A stretch of DNA of 64,000 bases from Eleginops maclovinus (Eukaryota > Chordata > Actinopteri > Perciformes > Eleginopidae): positions 27,386,257-27,450,256 of the forward strand of contig NC_086350.1 in assembly GCF_036324505.1 (NCBI RefSeq), given 5' to 3'. The notes under the pieces were generated by a model that ran no database searches, was not told the DNA's origin, and was given only the letters and a program-made list of their open reading frames with translations. Below, in pieces: positions 47,854 to 60,937 of this stretch. A program made the position numbers and the translations under genes. How positions within the stretch are numbered: the stretch's first letter is position 1; every line of letters starts with the position of its first letter.

Positions 47854-48761
47854 AATAGAGCCTCTACAGCTGAATCAAGAAATCTCATTAACTAGTTTAA
47901 ATGCGTACAGGAAACACATTCCATTTCATAGAAAGTGTTCTTAACTTGTTTCTGTTAAGTTTTGTTGATGGGGAAATTTCAACAATGCAGCAGTGGAGTC
48001 GATCATGGACAGAAAGAAGGTGTTGATATCAGAAGGTTTTCTCCTCTGTTAAAAAAACAAACAAGAATCAATGTCCCTAGCTGCCTTTTTTGAACCCTAA
48101 ATATAACAACAAAATTTAAAAAAAAAAACACGTAACAGTTATTTAAACTGCCTGAATATGTGCATTTTGATCTGGAGTATAGTGGAACTCTTCTTCCTCT
48201 TCTTATGAGATTGCTGTAGATCCATTAGAAAGAATGTTGTGCCCCCCTCTCAGAAAGCATGCGTCACATTAAGCCCCCACTTCTGTTTCATTTCCTCGGT
48301 GTCGAACGGTGACATAAATCGTGCGATGTGTGCTTATCCGCATGTTTGAGTGTGTGCATGCAAATGACAGCTTTTATGAGACATTGGGAGAGTAAACAGC
48401 AGCATTAGTGGGATTGATGTCGGCGCTCAGAGAGTGCCATCTCATACATGTTTCATGAAACCAAACTGAATTCAGCAGAGACTCAGCGAACTGCATCTCT
48501 GAAACTCATATTAAATTTAGTATATGCACACAAACGGCTTGGCAAGGTTGAACGAGACTTCAATCATTTTAGATTTAATATTGATTAGATGCACTGTTCT
48601 ATATTTTGTCTCTTTACCCGAAGATTTTCCTCCTGACTGGTGTTATGAGGAACGGTGGGACTCCGGGTTGTTGTTGCAGACATTTCTTTTAACGGATGAC
48701 ATTTTTGTGAACTCAACATTTTTAGATTTTTTTCAGCACAAAGTGAAAAAAGATCTTAAAG
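47854..48761. other. Intergenic sequence
   Basis: Nothing recognised. Confidence 0.4.
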
Positions 48762-49282
48762 CAGGGGTGTCCAAACTACTATTTTGAATTGGCCCTCAGC
48801 AAATTCTAAACGTATAATGGAAAAGAGTCCACACTTGCTTGTCTTATATTGTACTTCTTAAATATATACATAAAATATATTACACAGTACTCACGCGGTA
48901 ATAAGCCCACTTATAAATATAAATTCAGTCAATTAAAGTTGAAAACCTTATCTAAAAAATCTGTTGATGAGGAAAAAGCCTAATAACTTATTTCCGTAAC
49001 AAACTTGAAATAAGCCCTTCATATTTCTCCTTATTGTAAGCAATGTGAAGCTTCTGTTTTAAGGAATCAGCTGCCAAATAAATAAATGAAACCCTACAGA
49101 GAGCTGTGAGGTAGGCTGTGTTTTTCTTAAAGCATTTTCAAGTATAATTTACCTACATTTGATTGATTTTGCTAACTTATTACTTAACAAATGAGGTAAT
49201 ATACCTCACCTCTAGTGGGCGGTCCTGCCCTTCCTATGTATTCCGTATGTGGCCCTCGGAGGAAAAAGTTTGGACACCCCTG
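48762..49282. mobile_element. Nonautonomous hAT-like element with CAGGGGTGTCCAAACT ends
   Basis: Left CAGGGGTGTCCAAACTACT and right, inverted, CAGGGGTGTCCAAACTTTTT are 16 bp identical. The subterminal GGCCCTC pieces also match. About 521 bp, no coding. The flanking 8 bp do not match, so the insertion is old or rearranged. Confidence 0.8.
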
Positions 49283-50098
49283 TCTGGCATCAGGAGTTTT
49301 TGCAAAGTTTGCAAAAGCATTGTTTTACAGCATTATACTAACCACATTCATACATTCTGTATTTTCCTTTTATTCAGTGTCCACTGCAGTTCAAAAGGTC
49401 ACCCTACGGGGCCACCACTGACCCAAATAAGACTGCTTTAAAACCACCAAATCGATAGGATGTAAAAAGAGGTGTGGTGGAGTGGAAGAATTAAGGAACC
49501 ACGCTACAAGAACAAATAACCTCTAAAAAAAAGAAAAGTACCGACTTCTAACCCACTGCAAAACACCTTGATCAATTCTATATAATAAATATATGAATCA
49601 TAATGTTTTGAATTACTGAATTGAAGCATTTTTGGACAAGGGTCATAGGATTTATTATAGGGACAAATACAAATATACATCCTAAGTTGAGGGGCAGAAA
49701 CACCAGCAGGCCTTCCAACAATCATTTATGTTTGTAATGTTGGTATGTGTCCTTATGAATCCTACAAGCATTTTTTTGTCCACTTTTTTGAGCATCATGA
49801 TTCATATTCTAAGTAAGGGATAATGTGCAGCGAGGTGGTCATTGTGTGGAAAAGAACACCCGACAGGCTGTTCAGGGAGCCCGATTATTACACGACCAGA
49901 TACTAAACAACTAACGATTCGACTCCCAATATTAATTGAAATCATTTTATTGACTAAAATATGATCTTATTTTTTACGTTAAGAAAAAAAACCCTCTGTT
50001 CCACGGCGCACCAATGGCTGGAACTGCGACACCAACAACATTACGGCAGTACTGATCCAGGTTTTCTGTTACTGTTCAGTCTGTTCACAGTTTCTGAT
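49283..50098. other. Intergenic sequence
   Basis: Nothing recognised. Confidence 0.4.
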
Positions 50099-50796
50099 TG
50101 TTACGTGCCGGGCAGGAGGCAAGAAACTTTTGTTTCTTGCCTCCTGCTCTTTTCTCTACTCCCTGTCATTCGCTACAGCTAATCAGCAGCTGATCAGTAC
50201 CTGCCTGGGCATCTCTGACTGATGACTGATTACCTCCTCTCACCCTCAGCTGACCAATCAGCACCCAGGATCAGCCATAAAGGAGACAACCAGGAAGCCT
50301 TCTCGGGGTCTCACTGCTGGGCCTGCTGCTGACTGGAGAGCCTCAATTTGACTGCGTGTTAAATAACTATGACAATCGTGTATCCTATGCTATATGTTGT
50401 GACTGTGTGTGTGTGGTGGGAGGTGGAGGAGTTAGGTAAGTTTGGGGTACCCTTTACATCTCATCACGTAGATAACATATGTTAGACACACTAGGTTAGC
50501 GGATTGTTGCCACCCCTGTATTTTGCTTTGTCCACTTATTAGTAGTTCAGGAAGTGAGGGTTTTTGGTTGAGTTTGTTTCAGAAGAGAGGTAGAGATAGG
50601 CCTGGTTTTTGTTATATTTATTTCTTTTATTTGGCACAATCTCCCTTGTCTCCTCCTCACCTGAAGAATATTTGTTGTTCATTCTTTAGTTATTAGAAAT
50701 AAACATTGTCTGTCTACATTTAATCTGACTTGCTCATTAATTGGTTGTCGTGTGTTACTGTCTCCAGGTCCCCTAGACTTTAGTGGGGACGTAACA
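50099..50796 (+). mobile_element. Long terminal repeat (698 bp)
   Basis: Bounded by a perfect 8-bp inverted repeat TGTTACGT ... ACGTAACA with TG...CA ends. It contains a candidate poly(A) signal AATAAA at about 50699 and is followed after 4 nt by a primer-binding site. No second LTR occurs downstream, so only the 5' end of the provirus-like element remains. Confidence 0.82.
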
Positions 50797-50800
50797 CAAA

Positions 50801-50818
50801 TGGGGGCTCGTCCAGGAT
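50801..50818 (+). promoter_or_regulatory. Primer-binding site, tRNA-Pro type
   Basis: TGGGGGCTCGTCCAGGAT differs at one base from the tRNA-Pro primer site used by gammaretroviruses and some other LTR elements. Confidence 0.85.
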
Positions 50819-50885
50819 CCTTTTCCTGAGCTAAAGACAACCACTATTGAGAAGTCACTGTAGTTGTGACAGTTTGGCTGAGAAA

Positions 50886-51014
50886 ATGGGTTTTGAATTA
50901 AAGGATTTCATCAAAAATCCAAGTTTTGATGAGTTGGATTCGGGTCGCAAAGATGACTTGTTATGTATTGCAGCTCACTATAACATTTCAGTAGACAGGT
51001 CCTGGTCTTGTTAG
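50886..51014 (+). pseudogene. Start of an LTR-element gag gene, truncated
   Basis: 43 codons (including the stop) from ATG 50886 begin MGFELKDFIKNPSFDELDSG, resembling the N terminus of gag in teleost LTR retroelements, and end in a stop after SWSC. It lies 68 nt after the primer site as expected. No protease, reverse transcriptase or integrase follows, so the element cannot replicate. Gypsy and retroviral origin cannot be told apart from this piece. Confidence 0.55.
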
Positions 51015-53752
51015 AAGAGATCTTTGTTTCTGAAACTTTCAAGATCTGTTAACACAGAGGGGACAGATTTATGTATCAAAGACATGAAAAAGTGGATTTT
51101 GCATAATAGGTGACATTGAGTGTGAATCTATACGCCTACTGCCTGAATCTGCTTCATGGTTTCTCTTTCTTTGGTTCATTTGTTCTGTTTTTAATTCAGC
51201 AGGTGAACCTATATGTTCATAAAATAGTGTGTGTGAGCTTAACTGTGTGTGTTCAACTAAAACGGAGCATTTTCTGTCAGCTCAGATTTTATTTCTGCTT
51301 TTTTAAACTGTAGTATGTGCTCATGTGTTTCAGTGTTAGGCTGCTTCCTGAATATACAGTACTTCATGAAAGGCAGCTTTTCATATCAATACAACCATTT
51401 CTTATCCTAAATATATAATATATGGGGGGCTTGGCCCGCCATAGTTTATGGACGCTGTACGCAATGTAGGCGTAGTTTCAAACATCGTTAATAGTTTTTC
51501 AAAAAAGTTTGACCTTTTTTCTTTGGGCAATTTATGGCACCCCCCATGGATGGATGCGCCCTTAGCATTCACCTATACTGCCCAGCCTAGGGCCGGCCCT
51601 GCATTTTTGAATGAACCCTTCCCAACATTGACTTTATGCTCACTATTTAATATCCATAATCTCTGTCCATAATGTTCTACACATATATATTAGAGGCTGT
51701 GGTTTATTAGGCTTACCATGTAAACGTAAGTTAGCATCTAGCTAACATGCAGTGAAGAAACACAACTAATACAGTATATATCGGCTAAAGAATGCTAACG
51801 GTGCTCAGTGTGTGCCGGACTGTTAACACATGTTTACAGATCCATAAAGACATAAGGAAAAATATGCATCTTTACAATTCCATTACTTCTTCCATCAAAG
51901 GCTGAAACATGTCTGTAGTGATGATGTGTTTCTTATGCTAACCTGACAGCACAGGGCCACATGTGAATGTCTATCATTAGCAGACGTGAAAAGAGACGCA
52001 GGACAAGTGCAGCCATTATCATTTTTTACTGTTGGTACTTATAAATATCCAGTTTCAATACACTAATAAAATAGCTCGGACATTTTCATGACATACATAT
52101 ATTGACCGCTTCCCAAAAATGTAGATACTTTCAAAATTTCAGGATCTACAAACCTGAGCCACAAACACAAACAGGGTCAACAGAGGGTTTGCTAACAGAT
52201 GCTACACAGTAGCTGAAAGAAGACTTCCAGTCCTCCACACATCATTACTATGGGTCCTCAGTGACTGAAAAGGAAATGTTTAATTACATCAAAGTCAGAT
52301 GAATGATAAACAGGTTCATCCTGCTGACCGTTTATTAGGGATTGTTGAGGGGTTGGGCCTCAAATTATTAGGAGACTGATGGCAAAACGGCTCTACACGG
52401 ACACCTTATGACAGTGTGTAACTTTTGGAGGTATGTTAATGTAGAGCAAATAAATGTGAGCACGGAGGTGGGGGTCATATCAACGATAGCTGACCCTTTT
52501 TTTTTACAACAATATGACCACCGGGTGATTATTCTTTCCCTACTGTCCACTATAGTTAACTGATAGATTGTTAAGAATTCTTAAAAGGATTTAAAAAACA
52601 TTTTAGATATAATCAGGGACATGTGATCAATGGGAAAATATTAATTAAAAAAAATATTAGGAAACCATTTTACTGTTCTCACATTTGTCTGTGACAGGGC
52701 CTGACATCTTAAGGTTAAAAGTCATTTAAAAATTGATTTTATTCAAGAATAAAAATATGCTGAGATGAGACAATATGTGTTCCTAACAGTTTAACATGTT
52801 CTACATGTGACATTTAATTGAAATTTAAAGAAATAAATACTTTTACTTGAGCATTTTTCGATGTGAAAATGTATGTTTCTGGTAGAATGTCCCTTAATCA
52901 ATTTTGCGGAGAAATCCTAATCATGCAAAGAAATTATATTTTTGTGTGCTAATACTTTCTCCTAAATAATCTCCTTCTGTGCTAACAGTGTGCCACTGCG
53001 CTCCGAAAGGACAGACCACAGTTACATCTCTCCGGGTCCCAGATGTCTGGTGAGGAAGTGATTGAACAGAAGGTTCTTCTTTGTTGGAGCAAACGTTTTC
53101 CTGCTCCCCCATGGTAAACTGATTTTGAGATGTGTCAGAATGCCAGTTTATCTGCTCACAATCCCTGCTGCTGAATTATTGCCTGGTGAATATCCATGAT
53201 CCAGAGCTTTGAGGGAACAAAGCACTATAAAGAACAAAGCAGCAACTACATTTTAAGAAGAAATCCCCCCTTGGATGCTCGTCTGTCGGATATATCCGTT
53301 TGTTGTGTTAATGCCAATCCTTTCATGCTTCCTGTTTGCTAATCCCACTCCTGCACTGTGAGGAGTGATATCCTACATTTCCCAGACTACCTTTCAACTA
53401 CCCACACAGAGGAGGCTTGCCCTTGTTGCAGCTGTGGTGGAGACTCTAATGACAAGCTGGAGGGAGGGAAGGAAGGGGGGATGAGATGAGATTCATCAAG
53501 GTCCAGAGGGTTGGGGGGTTAGGGTCACGGTTAGGGGTTTTTCACCCTAACTAGTGATGCATCATCTCAGTCATTCATTTACCCCCAAAACATGCAAAAA
53601 CACAACCAAGCCGTGAATACAGACTAGAGTTTAGATTGTTTGGTTTATTACAACCTGGACCTTGTTTTTAGACATCAGCTTTTTAACCTTTTACTCGCTG
53701 AGATCTGAGGTTTTTTGATTCGGGAAGCTCACACTGAACATTCACCCTCATA
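51015..53752. other. Intergenic sequence
   Basis: 51422-51602 (GGCTTGGCCCGCC ... CTAGGGCCGGCCCTG) looks like a DNA-transposon end fragment without a defined partner. No gene recognised in the rest. Confidence 0.4.
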
Positions 53753-54432
53753 GAGGGGTGCAGGGATGACCTATTTTTGTAGGCCGACCCGGAAGTAAGC
53801 TGCATGTGTTCCCTCGAGAAAAAAGAGCAATGTGATTTCTCCATAGGATTCTGGAATATTGTAAAAAAATAAGATCTGTGGAAAACAAACCTGTTTGATG
53901 AATGCACGTTTGGTTCAGCCGGATGATCTCCACATGTCTACCCTACTTTTATCATTTTCAAATCATAAATCTAATCGCCGGAAGCAAAATGCTAACGTTA
54001 TGCTATAAAGGAACTACAGAGGAATACAGCAGGGTCGCACAACTTCAACGTCACGCCAACTTAAGATCCTTTCAACGGACAAAAATACAGATTCAAAATT
54101 GTACAAGTTGAAGCGTTTGTTTTATTCGTTTGAAAGAGTGCAGGTACTTGCTTTCAAGCAGAACAGGGACAAACAAACTTAGCGGGAGAGTTTACGTGTT
54201 TGGTAAATGGCGTACAGCTTCTGTAGTCCTATTCAGCCACTTGTTAACAACCATCGTTTTTCCGACACGTAAACTCTTAAAAAATCTCTTAAATGTGTGT
54301 CAACCACAGACCTTATTTCCAGCTATTTTCCAAAACCCTACGGAGAAATCTCACTGACTCTGAGACGAGGGAACCGGAAGTGGTAAAATGCTAACTCACT
54401 TTCGGGTTATAGGGCTTGTTCCTGCACCACTC
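53753..54432. mobile_element. MITE-like element, copy A, with ATAGAGNGGTGCAGG ends
   Basis: Left ATAGAGGGGTGCAGG and right, inverted, ATAGAGTGGTGCAGG. The inner part (53775-54077) is over 90% identical by eye to 60938-61259. A diverged relative is at 63640-63960. No transposase frame. Confidence 0.7.
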
Positions 54433-55649
54433 TATAGACTTTGAGTTTCTGGGTGTGTGTCTGCACATTAGAGACTTGCTCTGGGGGAGGTGCCTTACTT
54501 TGTGCTCGCTTCCTGTCAGGGTTCAAGTTATAACCTGAGATTTATGGGGGTCTTCAAAACTTGGGGCGGAGATAAATATATCAACAGCCGGGTGATAACG
54601 TAAAAGCATGGTAGCTCGTCTGCTAGCCTACTTTCTTGTCAATATATCTGAATATCAGTTGATAACGGTTTCTTCTTCGGGCTCGCGCAGCACGCTCACA
54701 GGCAAAGATTGCGCCATATTTTGTTGCGCCACTCGGAGGTGAAGTGCAGGTATATTGTCATTCAAGACAGAATACATTGCGTAGTTCTTTTTGAAAACAT
54801 GTTTTTCTTTTAGCCTATTTACAACGTTAACCTACTCAATACATTGAAAAATGCTTTATTTGTGATTAAAATAATGGTTGTAAGTGCAGATGTATGATGT
54901 CACTGCTTTTCATAGGAGCCCAGACCCCTCCTTATGGGAGCTCAGCTCTCATAACCGCATAACTCGGACCCTGCTTCCTCTAAACATGAAGGGACGCATG
55001 ACAAACATCTCACAGCACAGTGCTCACAGTTTGAGAAGTAACCTCACAGTTTTCCTTTGTCATATCTTCCAAATAAGGCTGAGGGACCTGGGTGTTTACC
55101 TAAAACCATCTGCCTTCTCGTTTGAAGCACTGAGTTCCGTTTATCACCAGTCATCTTTTTATTAACGCTGGTGATGATGATACTAAAAGCCAAAACTACC
55201 AAAGTAAGACCCATGTTGTAATAGACCAGAATTATCTGTGGCTGTCCTGGTAAATCATTTTTCTTTGAATTATTGCTCAACATATCTATATTACTTATGT
55301 TTCTACACCTTAAGTAGCATCAATAGAGCCCATGGAACTTTGCTCAGGCTGCTGACAAAGACACACTTGTGTGCGCCTCTACCTGTGTTAATAGTCCCAG
55401 GGTTGTAGAACAAAGCGGTGAGTAAACAGCTTTGTTCCAGAAGCCATCGCTCAGAGGAACAAAGCAGAGGCTGTGGAAGAAACTGCTATTTATTTATTTG
55501 ATTGTTTTTAGATGCTTTTTAATTAACTGGGATCTTTGGTACTTTTTAACAATGTGTCAGTGTTGCTTAATGTCAAAATGGATACCTTTTCCTTTAACGG
55601 CAAACCGAATCCACCCAAAGGAACAAATATACAACCTGAACCTGACACT
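54433..55649. other. Intergenic sequence
   Basis: No supported gene; small open frames have no family resemblance. Confidence 0.4.
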
Positions 55650-58600
55650 CGAGAACCAGCACCTTATCGTGGTGGAGAGGTTTGTGTGCCCCGATGAACC
55701 TGGGGGCTGTGTTGTCTGGAACCTTGTTCTCCTGGTAGGGGCTCCCATGGCAAATTGGTCTCAGGTAAGGGGCCAGACTAAGATTGGTTCAAAAAGACCT
55801 CATGAAAAACACACCTGGAAGCGAGGATACCCGGCCCGGAGGAAGCCCGGGGTCCCCTTCTGGAGCCAGGCCCAGAAGGAGGGCTTGTCAGCGAGCGTCT
55901 GGTTTGCCGGGCTTGCCACGGAGCCCGGCCGGGCACAGCCCGAAAAAGCAACGTGGGCAACACCTCGGCTTCTCCTTCCCGCGGGCCCACCACCTACGGG
56001 AAACAACGATGGGGTCGGGTGCGCTGCCAGAAGGGTGGCAGTGAAAGCAGAGGGTCTCGACGGACCAGACTCAGGCGACAGAAGCTGGCTTTGGGGACGT
56101 GGAATGTCACCTCTCTGGGGGGGAAGGAGCCGGAGCTTGTGCGGGAGGTGGAGCGTTACCAGTTGGATCTGGTGGGGCTCACCTCTACGCACAGCGTCGG
56201 CTCTGGAACCTTACTTCTGGATAGGGGTTGGACTCTATTCTTCTCCGGAGTTGCCCAAGGTGTGAGGCGCCGAGCGGGTGTGGGGATACTCCCACAACCC
56301 CGGTTGAGTGCTGCTTTGTTGGAGTTTACCCCAGTGGACGAGAGGGTCGCCTCCCTACGCCTGCGGGTCATGGGGGGGAAAACTCTGACTGTTGTGTGTG
56401 CTTATGAACCAGTTCAGAGTATTCGGCCTTCTTGGAGACCCTGAAAGAAGTCCTGTATGGGGCTCCTTATTGGGACTCCTTAGTCTTGCTGGGAGACTTC
56501 AACGCACACGTGGGCAATGATGGAGACACTTGGAGGGGCGTGATTGGGAGGAACGGCCCCCCTGATCCGAACCGGAGTGGTGGTTTGTTACTGGACTTCT
56601 GTGCTAGTCATGGATTGGCCATAACAAACACCATGTTCGAACATAAGGATGCTCATAAGTGTACGTGGTACCAGAGCACCCTAGGCAGAAGGTCCATGAT
56701 CGATTTTGTTATCGTATCATCGGACCTGAGGCCGCATGTTTTGGACACTCGGGTGAAGAGAGGGGCGGTGTTGTCAACTGATCACCATCTGGTGGTGAGT
56801 TGGGTCGAGTGGCAGGGGAAGCCTCTGGGCAGACCTGGTAAGCCCAACCATGTAGTGCGGGTGAACTGGGAACGTCTGGAGGAGTCCCAAGTCCAGGAGG
56901 CCTTCAACTCACACCTCCGGCGGAGCTTTTCAGGCATCCCTGTGGAGGCTGGGGACATTGAACCAGAGTGGGCGGTGTTCAAAGCCTCTATTGCCGAAGC
57001 TGCGGCGGGGAGCTGTGGTCTCAAGGTCTTAGGTGCCTCAAGGGGTGGTAACCCTCGAACCTCCTGGTGGACACCGGTGGTCAGGGAAGCCGTCCGACTG
57101 AAGAAGGAGGCCTTTCGGGATATGTTATCCCTGGGTACTCCTGACGAAGCTGCAAGGTATCGACGGGCCCGAAGGGCAGCAGCCGTGGCCGAGGCAAAGC
57201 AGCGGGTGTGGGAGAAGTTCGGAGAAGCCATGGAGAAGGACTTTCGGTCAGCACCAAAGTTGTTCTGGAAAACCGTCCGACACCTCAGGAGAGGGAAGCA
57301 GGGAACCATCCAAGCTGTGTACAGTAAGGATAGGACACTGTTGACCTCAACTGATAGGGTGTTAGGGCGGTGGAAGGAACACTTTGAGGAACTCCTGAAT
57401 CCGACAACTCCGCACTCTATGTTAGAGGCGGAGCTGCAGTATCAAGGGGGATCAAATCCAATCTCACGGGGGGAAGTCACTGAGGTAGTTAAACAGCTCC
57501 ACAGTGGCAAAGCCCCGGGGGTGGATGAAATCCGCCCAGAAATGCTGAAGGCTCTGGGTGTTGAGGGACTGTCATGGTTGACACGTCTCATCAACATTGC
57601 GTGGAAGTCGGAAACAGTACCGAAGGAGTGGCAGACCGGGGTGGTGGTTCCCCTTTTTAAAAAGGGGGATCAGAGGGTGTGTGCCAATTACAGAGGCATC
57701 ACATTACTCAGCCTCCCCGGGAAAGTTTACTCTAAGGTGCTGGAAAGGAGGGTCCGGCCGATTGTCGAACCTCAGATTGAAGAGGAACAATGCGGTTTTT
57801 GTCCTGGTCGTGGAACGACGGACCAGCTTTTCACTCTCGCAAGGATCCTGGAGGGGGCCTGGGAGTACACTCATCCGGTCTACATGTGCTTTGTGGATTT
57901 GGAGAAGGCGTATGACCGGGTTCCCAGGGAGATACTGTGGGAGGTGCTGCGGGAGTATGGGGTGAGGGGGTCTCTACTCAGGGCCCTCCAATCTCTGTAT
58001 TCTCAATGCGAGAGCTGTGTCCGGGTCCTCGGCAGCACGTCGGACCGATTTCCGGTGAGGGTTGGCCTCCGCCAGGGCTGCGCTTTGTCACCAATCCTGT
58101 TTGTGATATTCACGGACAGGATTTCGAGGCGTAGTCGTGGGGGAGGGGGGCTGCAGTTTGGTGGGCTAAGGATTGCACCACTGCTTTTTGCAGATGATGT
58201 GGTCCTAATGGCTTCATCGGTCTGTGACCTTCAGCACTCACTGGATCGGTTTGTGGCCGAGTGTGAAGCGGCTGGGATGAGGATCAGCACCTCCAAATCT
58301 GAGGCCATGGTTCTCAGCAGGAAACCGATGGACTGTCCACTCCAGGTAGGGAATGAAGCCTTACCCCAAGTGAAGGAGTTCAAGTATCTCGGGGTCTTGT
58401 TCTCGAGTGAGGGAACAATGGAGCGTGAGATGGGCCGGAGAATCGGAGCAGCGGGAGCGGTACTGCAGTGGCTTTACCGCACCGTTGTCACGAAAAGAGA
58501 GCTGAGCCACGTCCAGCTGGGAAGAGACCGAGGGGTAGACCTAGGACCAGGTGGAGGGATTATATCTCTTCGCTGGCCTGGGAGCGCCTTGGAATCCCCC

Positions 58601-58706
58601 AGTCAGAGCTGGTTGATGTGGCCAGGGAAAGGAAAGTTTGGGGCTCTCTGCTGGAGCTGTTACCTCCGCGACAATGACGGAAAAGCGGGAGAAGATGGAT
58701 GAATGG
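55650..58706 (+). mobile_element. Rex3 retrotransposon (RTE clade), copy 2
   Basis: Same start (CGAGAACCAGCACCTTATCG) and same short GATG-type tail as copy 1, and very similar throughout. A 10-bp loss near 56408 breaks the endonuclease. About 290 bp are missing near 58509 between GAGCCA and CGTCCAGCTGGG. The RT catalytic region is uninterrupted here. Confidence 0.93.
56432..58702 (+). pseudogene. Rex3 endonuclease/reverse transcriptase, 756-codon open frame with defective ends
   Basis: The longest open frame in the window. From residue about 20 it has endonuclease motifs ([39 protein letters not shown]), then RT motifs ([75 protein letters not shown]). The first part of the endonuclease lies in another frame (55953-56444) because of a 10-bp deletion. 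After VTKRELS the frame is shifted by the 290-bp deletion, so the thumb and C-terminal domain are replaced by unrelated residues. RT catalytic Asp residues are intact, but the protein is unlikely to function. Confidence 0.92.
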
Positions 58707-59517
58707 AACCTTGGCTGCCAGTGTCTTTTAGAATAGATTTTTAAATATTTTACTGTTTTTAAAGCTCTTAATGGTTTGGCACACACATACCTCACCGAGT
58801 CACTATCATTTTATGTCCCCAGATGAGCCCTGAGGTCCTCCTCAGCTGGCTTTTTAAATATTAAAAAATAAATACAAATAAAATGTAATTTTATAGAGTA
58901 AATAAACACCCTGCCAGGAAATATCAGAGAGGCCGACTCAGTGGACATTTTTTAAATGGCAGCTAAAGACACATTTCTTTAGATTGGCTTTTTATTAGCG
59001 ACACCCTCCTTTAAATGGTCTTTTAGTCTTTATAATTGACCTACTTTTATATTGTTTTATTTATTTTATTGGTCTTAAAGCATTTTAACTTTTATTATTT
59101 ATTAAACAGCTTTAATAGCAACTTTTCCTTCGAGGTTGGTCTATTAATAATTGTACCTTATATTATAATTTTGAAGGTATTGTTACTGTTATTCGGTTTA
59201 CATTTTACACGTTTGCTTTTGTTTTATAGGGTTTCTTATCTTATATCGATTCACTTAGTCTTGTGTCTTATTTTTCCAAGAGGAATCATTATTTATTTTA
59301 TTGCATTTTATTTTTATTACCACACCTTTTACTTCAATGTGTCTCTTATCCTGTTAAAATGTTATATTTTGTTGCTATGCTGCATGAAAAGGTCTTAACA
59401 TCTGATCTGAGGGGAATTAATTGTTATTACTCTTGATGTGGGCCATTTTATAAATCACTTGTTGCTGTATGAAAATTGCTATATAAATAAAGCTTTATTA
59501 TTATTATTATTATATAG
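58707..59517 (+). mobile_element. LINE 3' end (L2/Rex1-like), decayed
   Basis: Directly after Rex3 the + strand reads, with a stop, FKALNGLAHTYLTESLSFYV, a typical LINE C-terminal string. An 800-bp AT-rich tail ends GCTATATAAATAAAGC and (TTA)n. Confidence 0.65.
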
Positions 59518-60735
59518 TAAATTAATGAGGACAAACACAGTGAAATGTCTTGACTGACGTCATGGAGGGACTGCCTTTGCTTTTGAAATGTTAAAGAAAA
59601 AAGCAGAGACTTTGGAAACAGCGGTTATTATCTATTCTGAATTTCTTTTTCACAGCTCCTGCACGTCCACTTTACACCCGTTCAGGCATTTCAATTATTT
59701 AGTTTACTGGGCAACTTCCTGGGACTGAACGGTGGGTGACAGGTGGTGTTATCTTGTGAAATATAAAGTGTGAATATATTGGTGAGATGTAGATTGAGTA
59801 TTTCAGGGTGGGATTTTCATTTAACCTTTTTACAGTTCATATCAGCTCTCCTGAGAACATTAGATTGAACTCCCCTGAGCCTCTGATGGTTCTGTTTGAG
59901 AGCTCTCTGAGAGTTTTATAGGACAGATGTGCTTGTCTTTATTTCTGACCTTGGCTGGGCTTTCTGAGGTGTGCTTAATTTTCTCCAACCCCAACAGTTT
60001 CTACATCACTTCCCCTCCTTTCCCACAGTTGGAGTAAAGATATTTAATGTTGCATGAGTCAGACTTGTTTTATGTTCTGGTGATATACGAGCTACACAAT
60101 CTAAAACCTTCAATTCCAGATTCATCTCCTGCTTTTTTACACAAATGTGGCGCCTGCCAGCATGATGGACGGCTGCTTCTGACCAAATGAAATCCAGAGC
60201 ACTCTCTGAACCTTGAGCATTAGCTGTATTTCTCTGCGGTGCTCTCGGTCCCTCACTTTGTATTTCTCTCTCTCTTCACACAGATGTTGAAGCCTTGCTC
60301 ACTCAGTTGTTAGAGTGATTGTGTGCAGACTGAGGGAGAGGACAGTGACCCGAAATACTGCTCCTGCAATAACCACAGTGCTTACATGATTTCATGAGCC
60401 TGTCCCCTGGAACAAGCCGCTATACTTCTCATTTCTATTGCAGTGGAAGTTTAAAGAGCCCCGGCTCCATCTGCGAGTCTCTGCTCTCAGGACATTGGTA
60501 TAAAACGTGATTTGGTTGCTGATGCATGTTCCTCTATACAGACTCTTGTTAAAAATCAGTCTGTTATCAAAGCAATTCTTTTGGATCATGTAGTTTGCTG
60601 CTTTAGTGAACATGTTAGTCCCTTTCTAACTGGAATACATGCAGCAGAACTCTTTGACATTGGGTCGTGGCTCTGGGTTCAGCAGGGAGTCCATCACAAA
60701 GAAGGCGCTCCAGTGGCTGGCGGGGAACAGGATGT
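59518..60735 (-). other. Probable 3' UTR and flank of the GALNT-like gene
   Basis: Nothing recognised; the part nearest 60736 should be 3' UTR of the minus-strand exon. Confidence 0.4.
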
Positions 60736-60882
60736 TCACTGAGGCAGGACCGTCAGTATGTTAGTGATGGTCCATTTCTGATCGGTGCAGTCCTGAATGA
60801 CTAGCTGGAAGCTGAACTCCGATTGGGAGCTCTCCACCAGCTCCAGACAGCGCAGAGACTCCATGTTCTGGATGGATCCGCC
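60736..60882 (-). CDS. Last coding exon of a polypeptide GalNAc-transferase-like gene (ricin B lectin end)
   Basis: The acceptor CCCCTCTCTGTCCCTTCAG ends at 60883, followed by 48 codons and TGA. The peptide GGSIQNMESLRCLELVESSQ, then FSFQLVIQDC and DQKWTITNIL, has the last beta-trefoil repeat of GALNT ricin-type lectin domains: a CLEL core, a Cys partner about 18 residues later, and the QKWTI (QxW) motif. GALNTs are Golgi type II membrane enzymes that start mucin-type O-glycans on Ser/Thr, and this domain helps choose glycopeptide substrates. Upstream exons are not in the window: on the minus strand they lie beyond 64000, or at least none was recognised between 60900 and 64000. The exact family member is not decided. 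A MITE copy begins 56 bp upstream of the exon, in the last intron. Confidence 0.8.
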   Translation of the reverse strand, partial: GGSIQNMESLRCLELVESSQSEFSFQLVIQDCTDQKWTITNILTVLPQ

Positions 60883-60937
60883 CTGAAGGGACAGAGAGGG
60901 GGAAGGTGAGTGAAAGTACACAGTATTACAAGCAATA

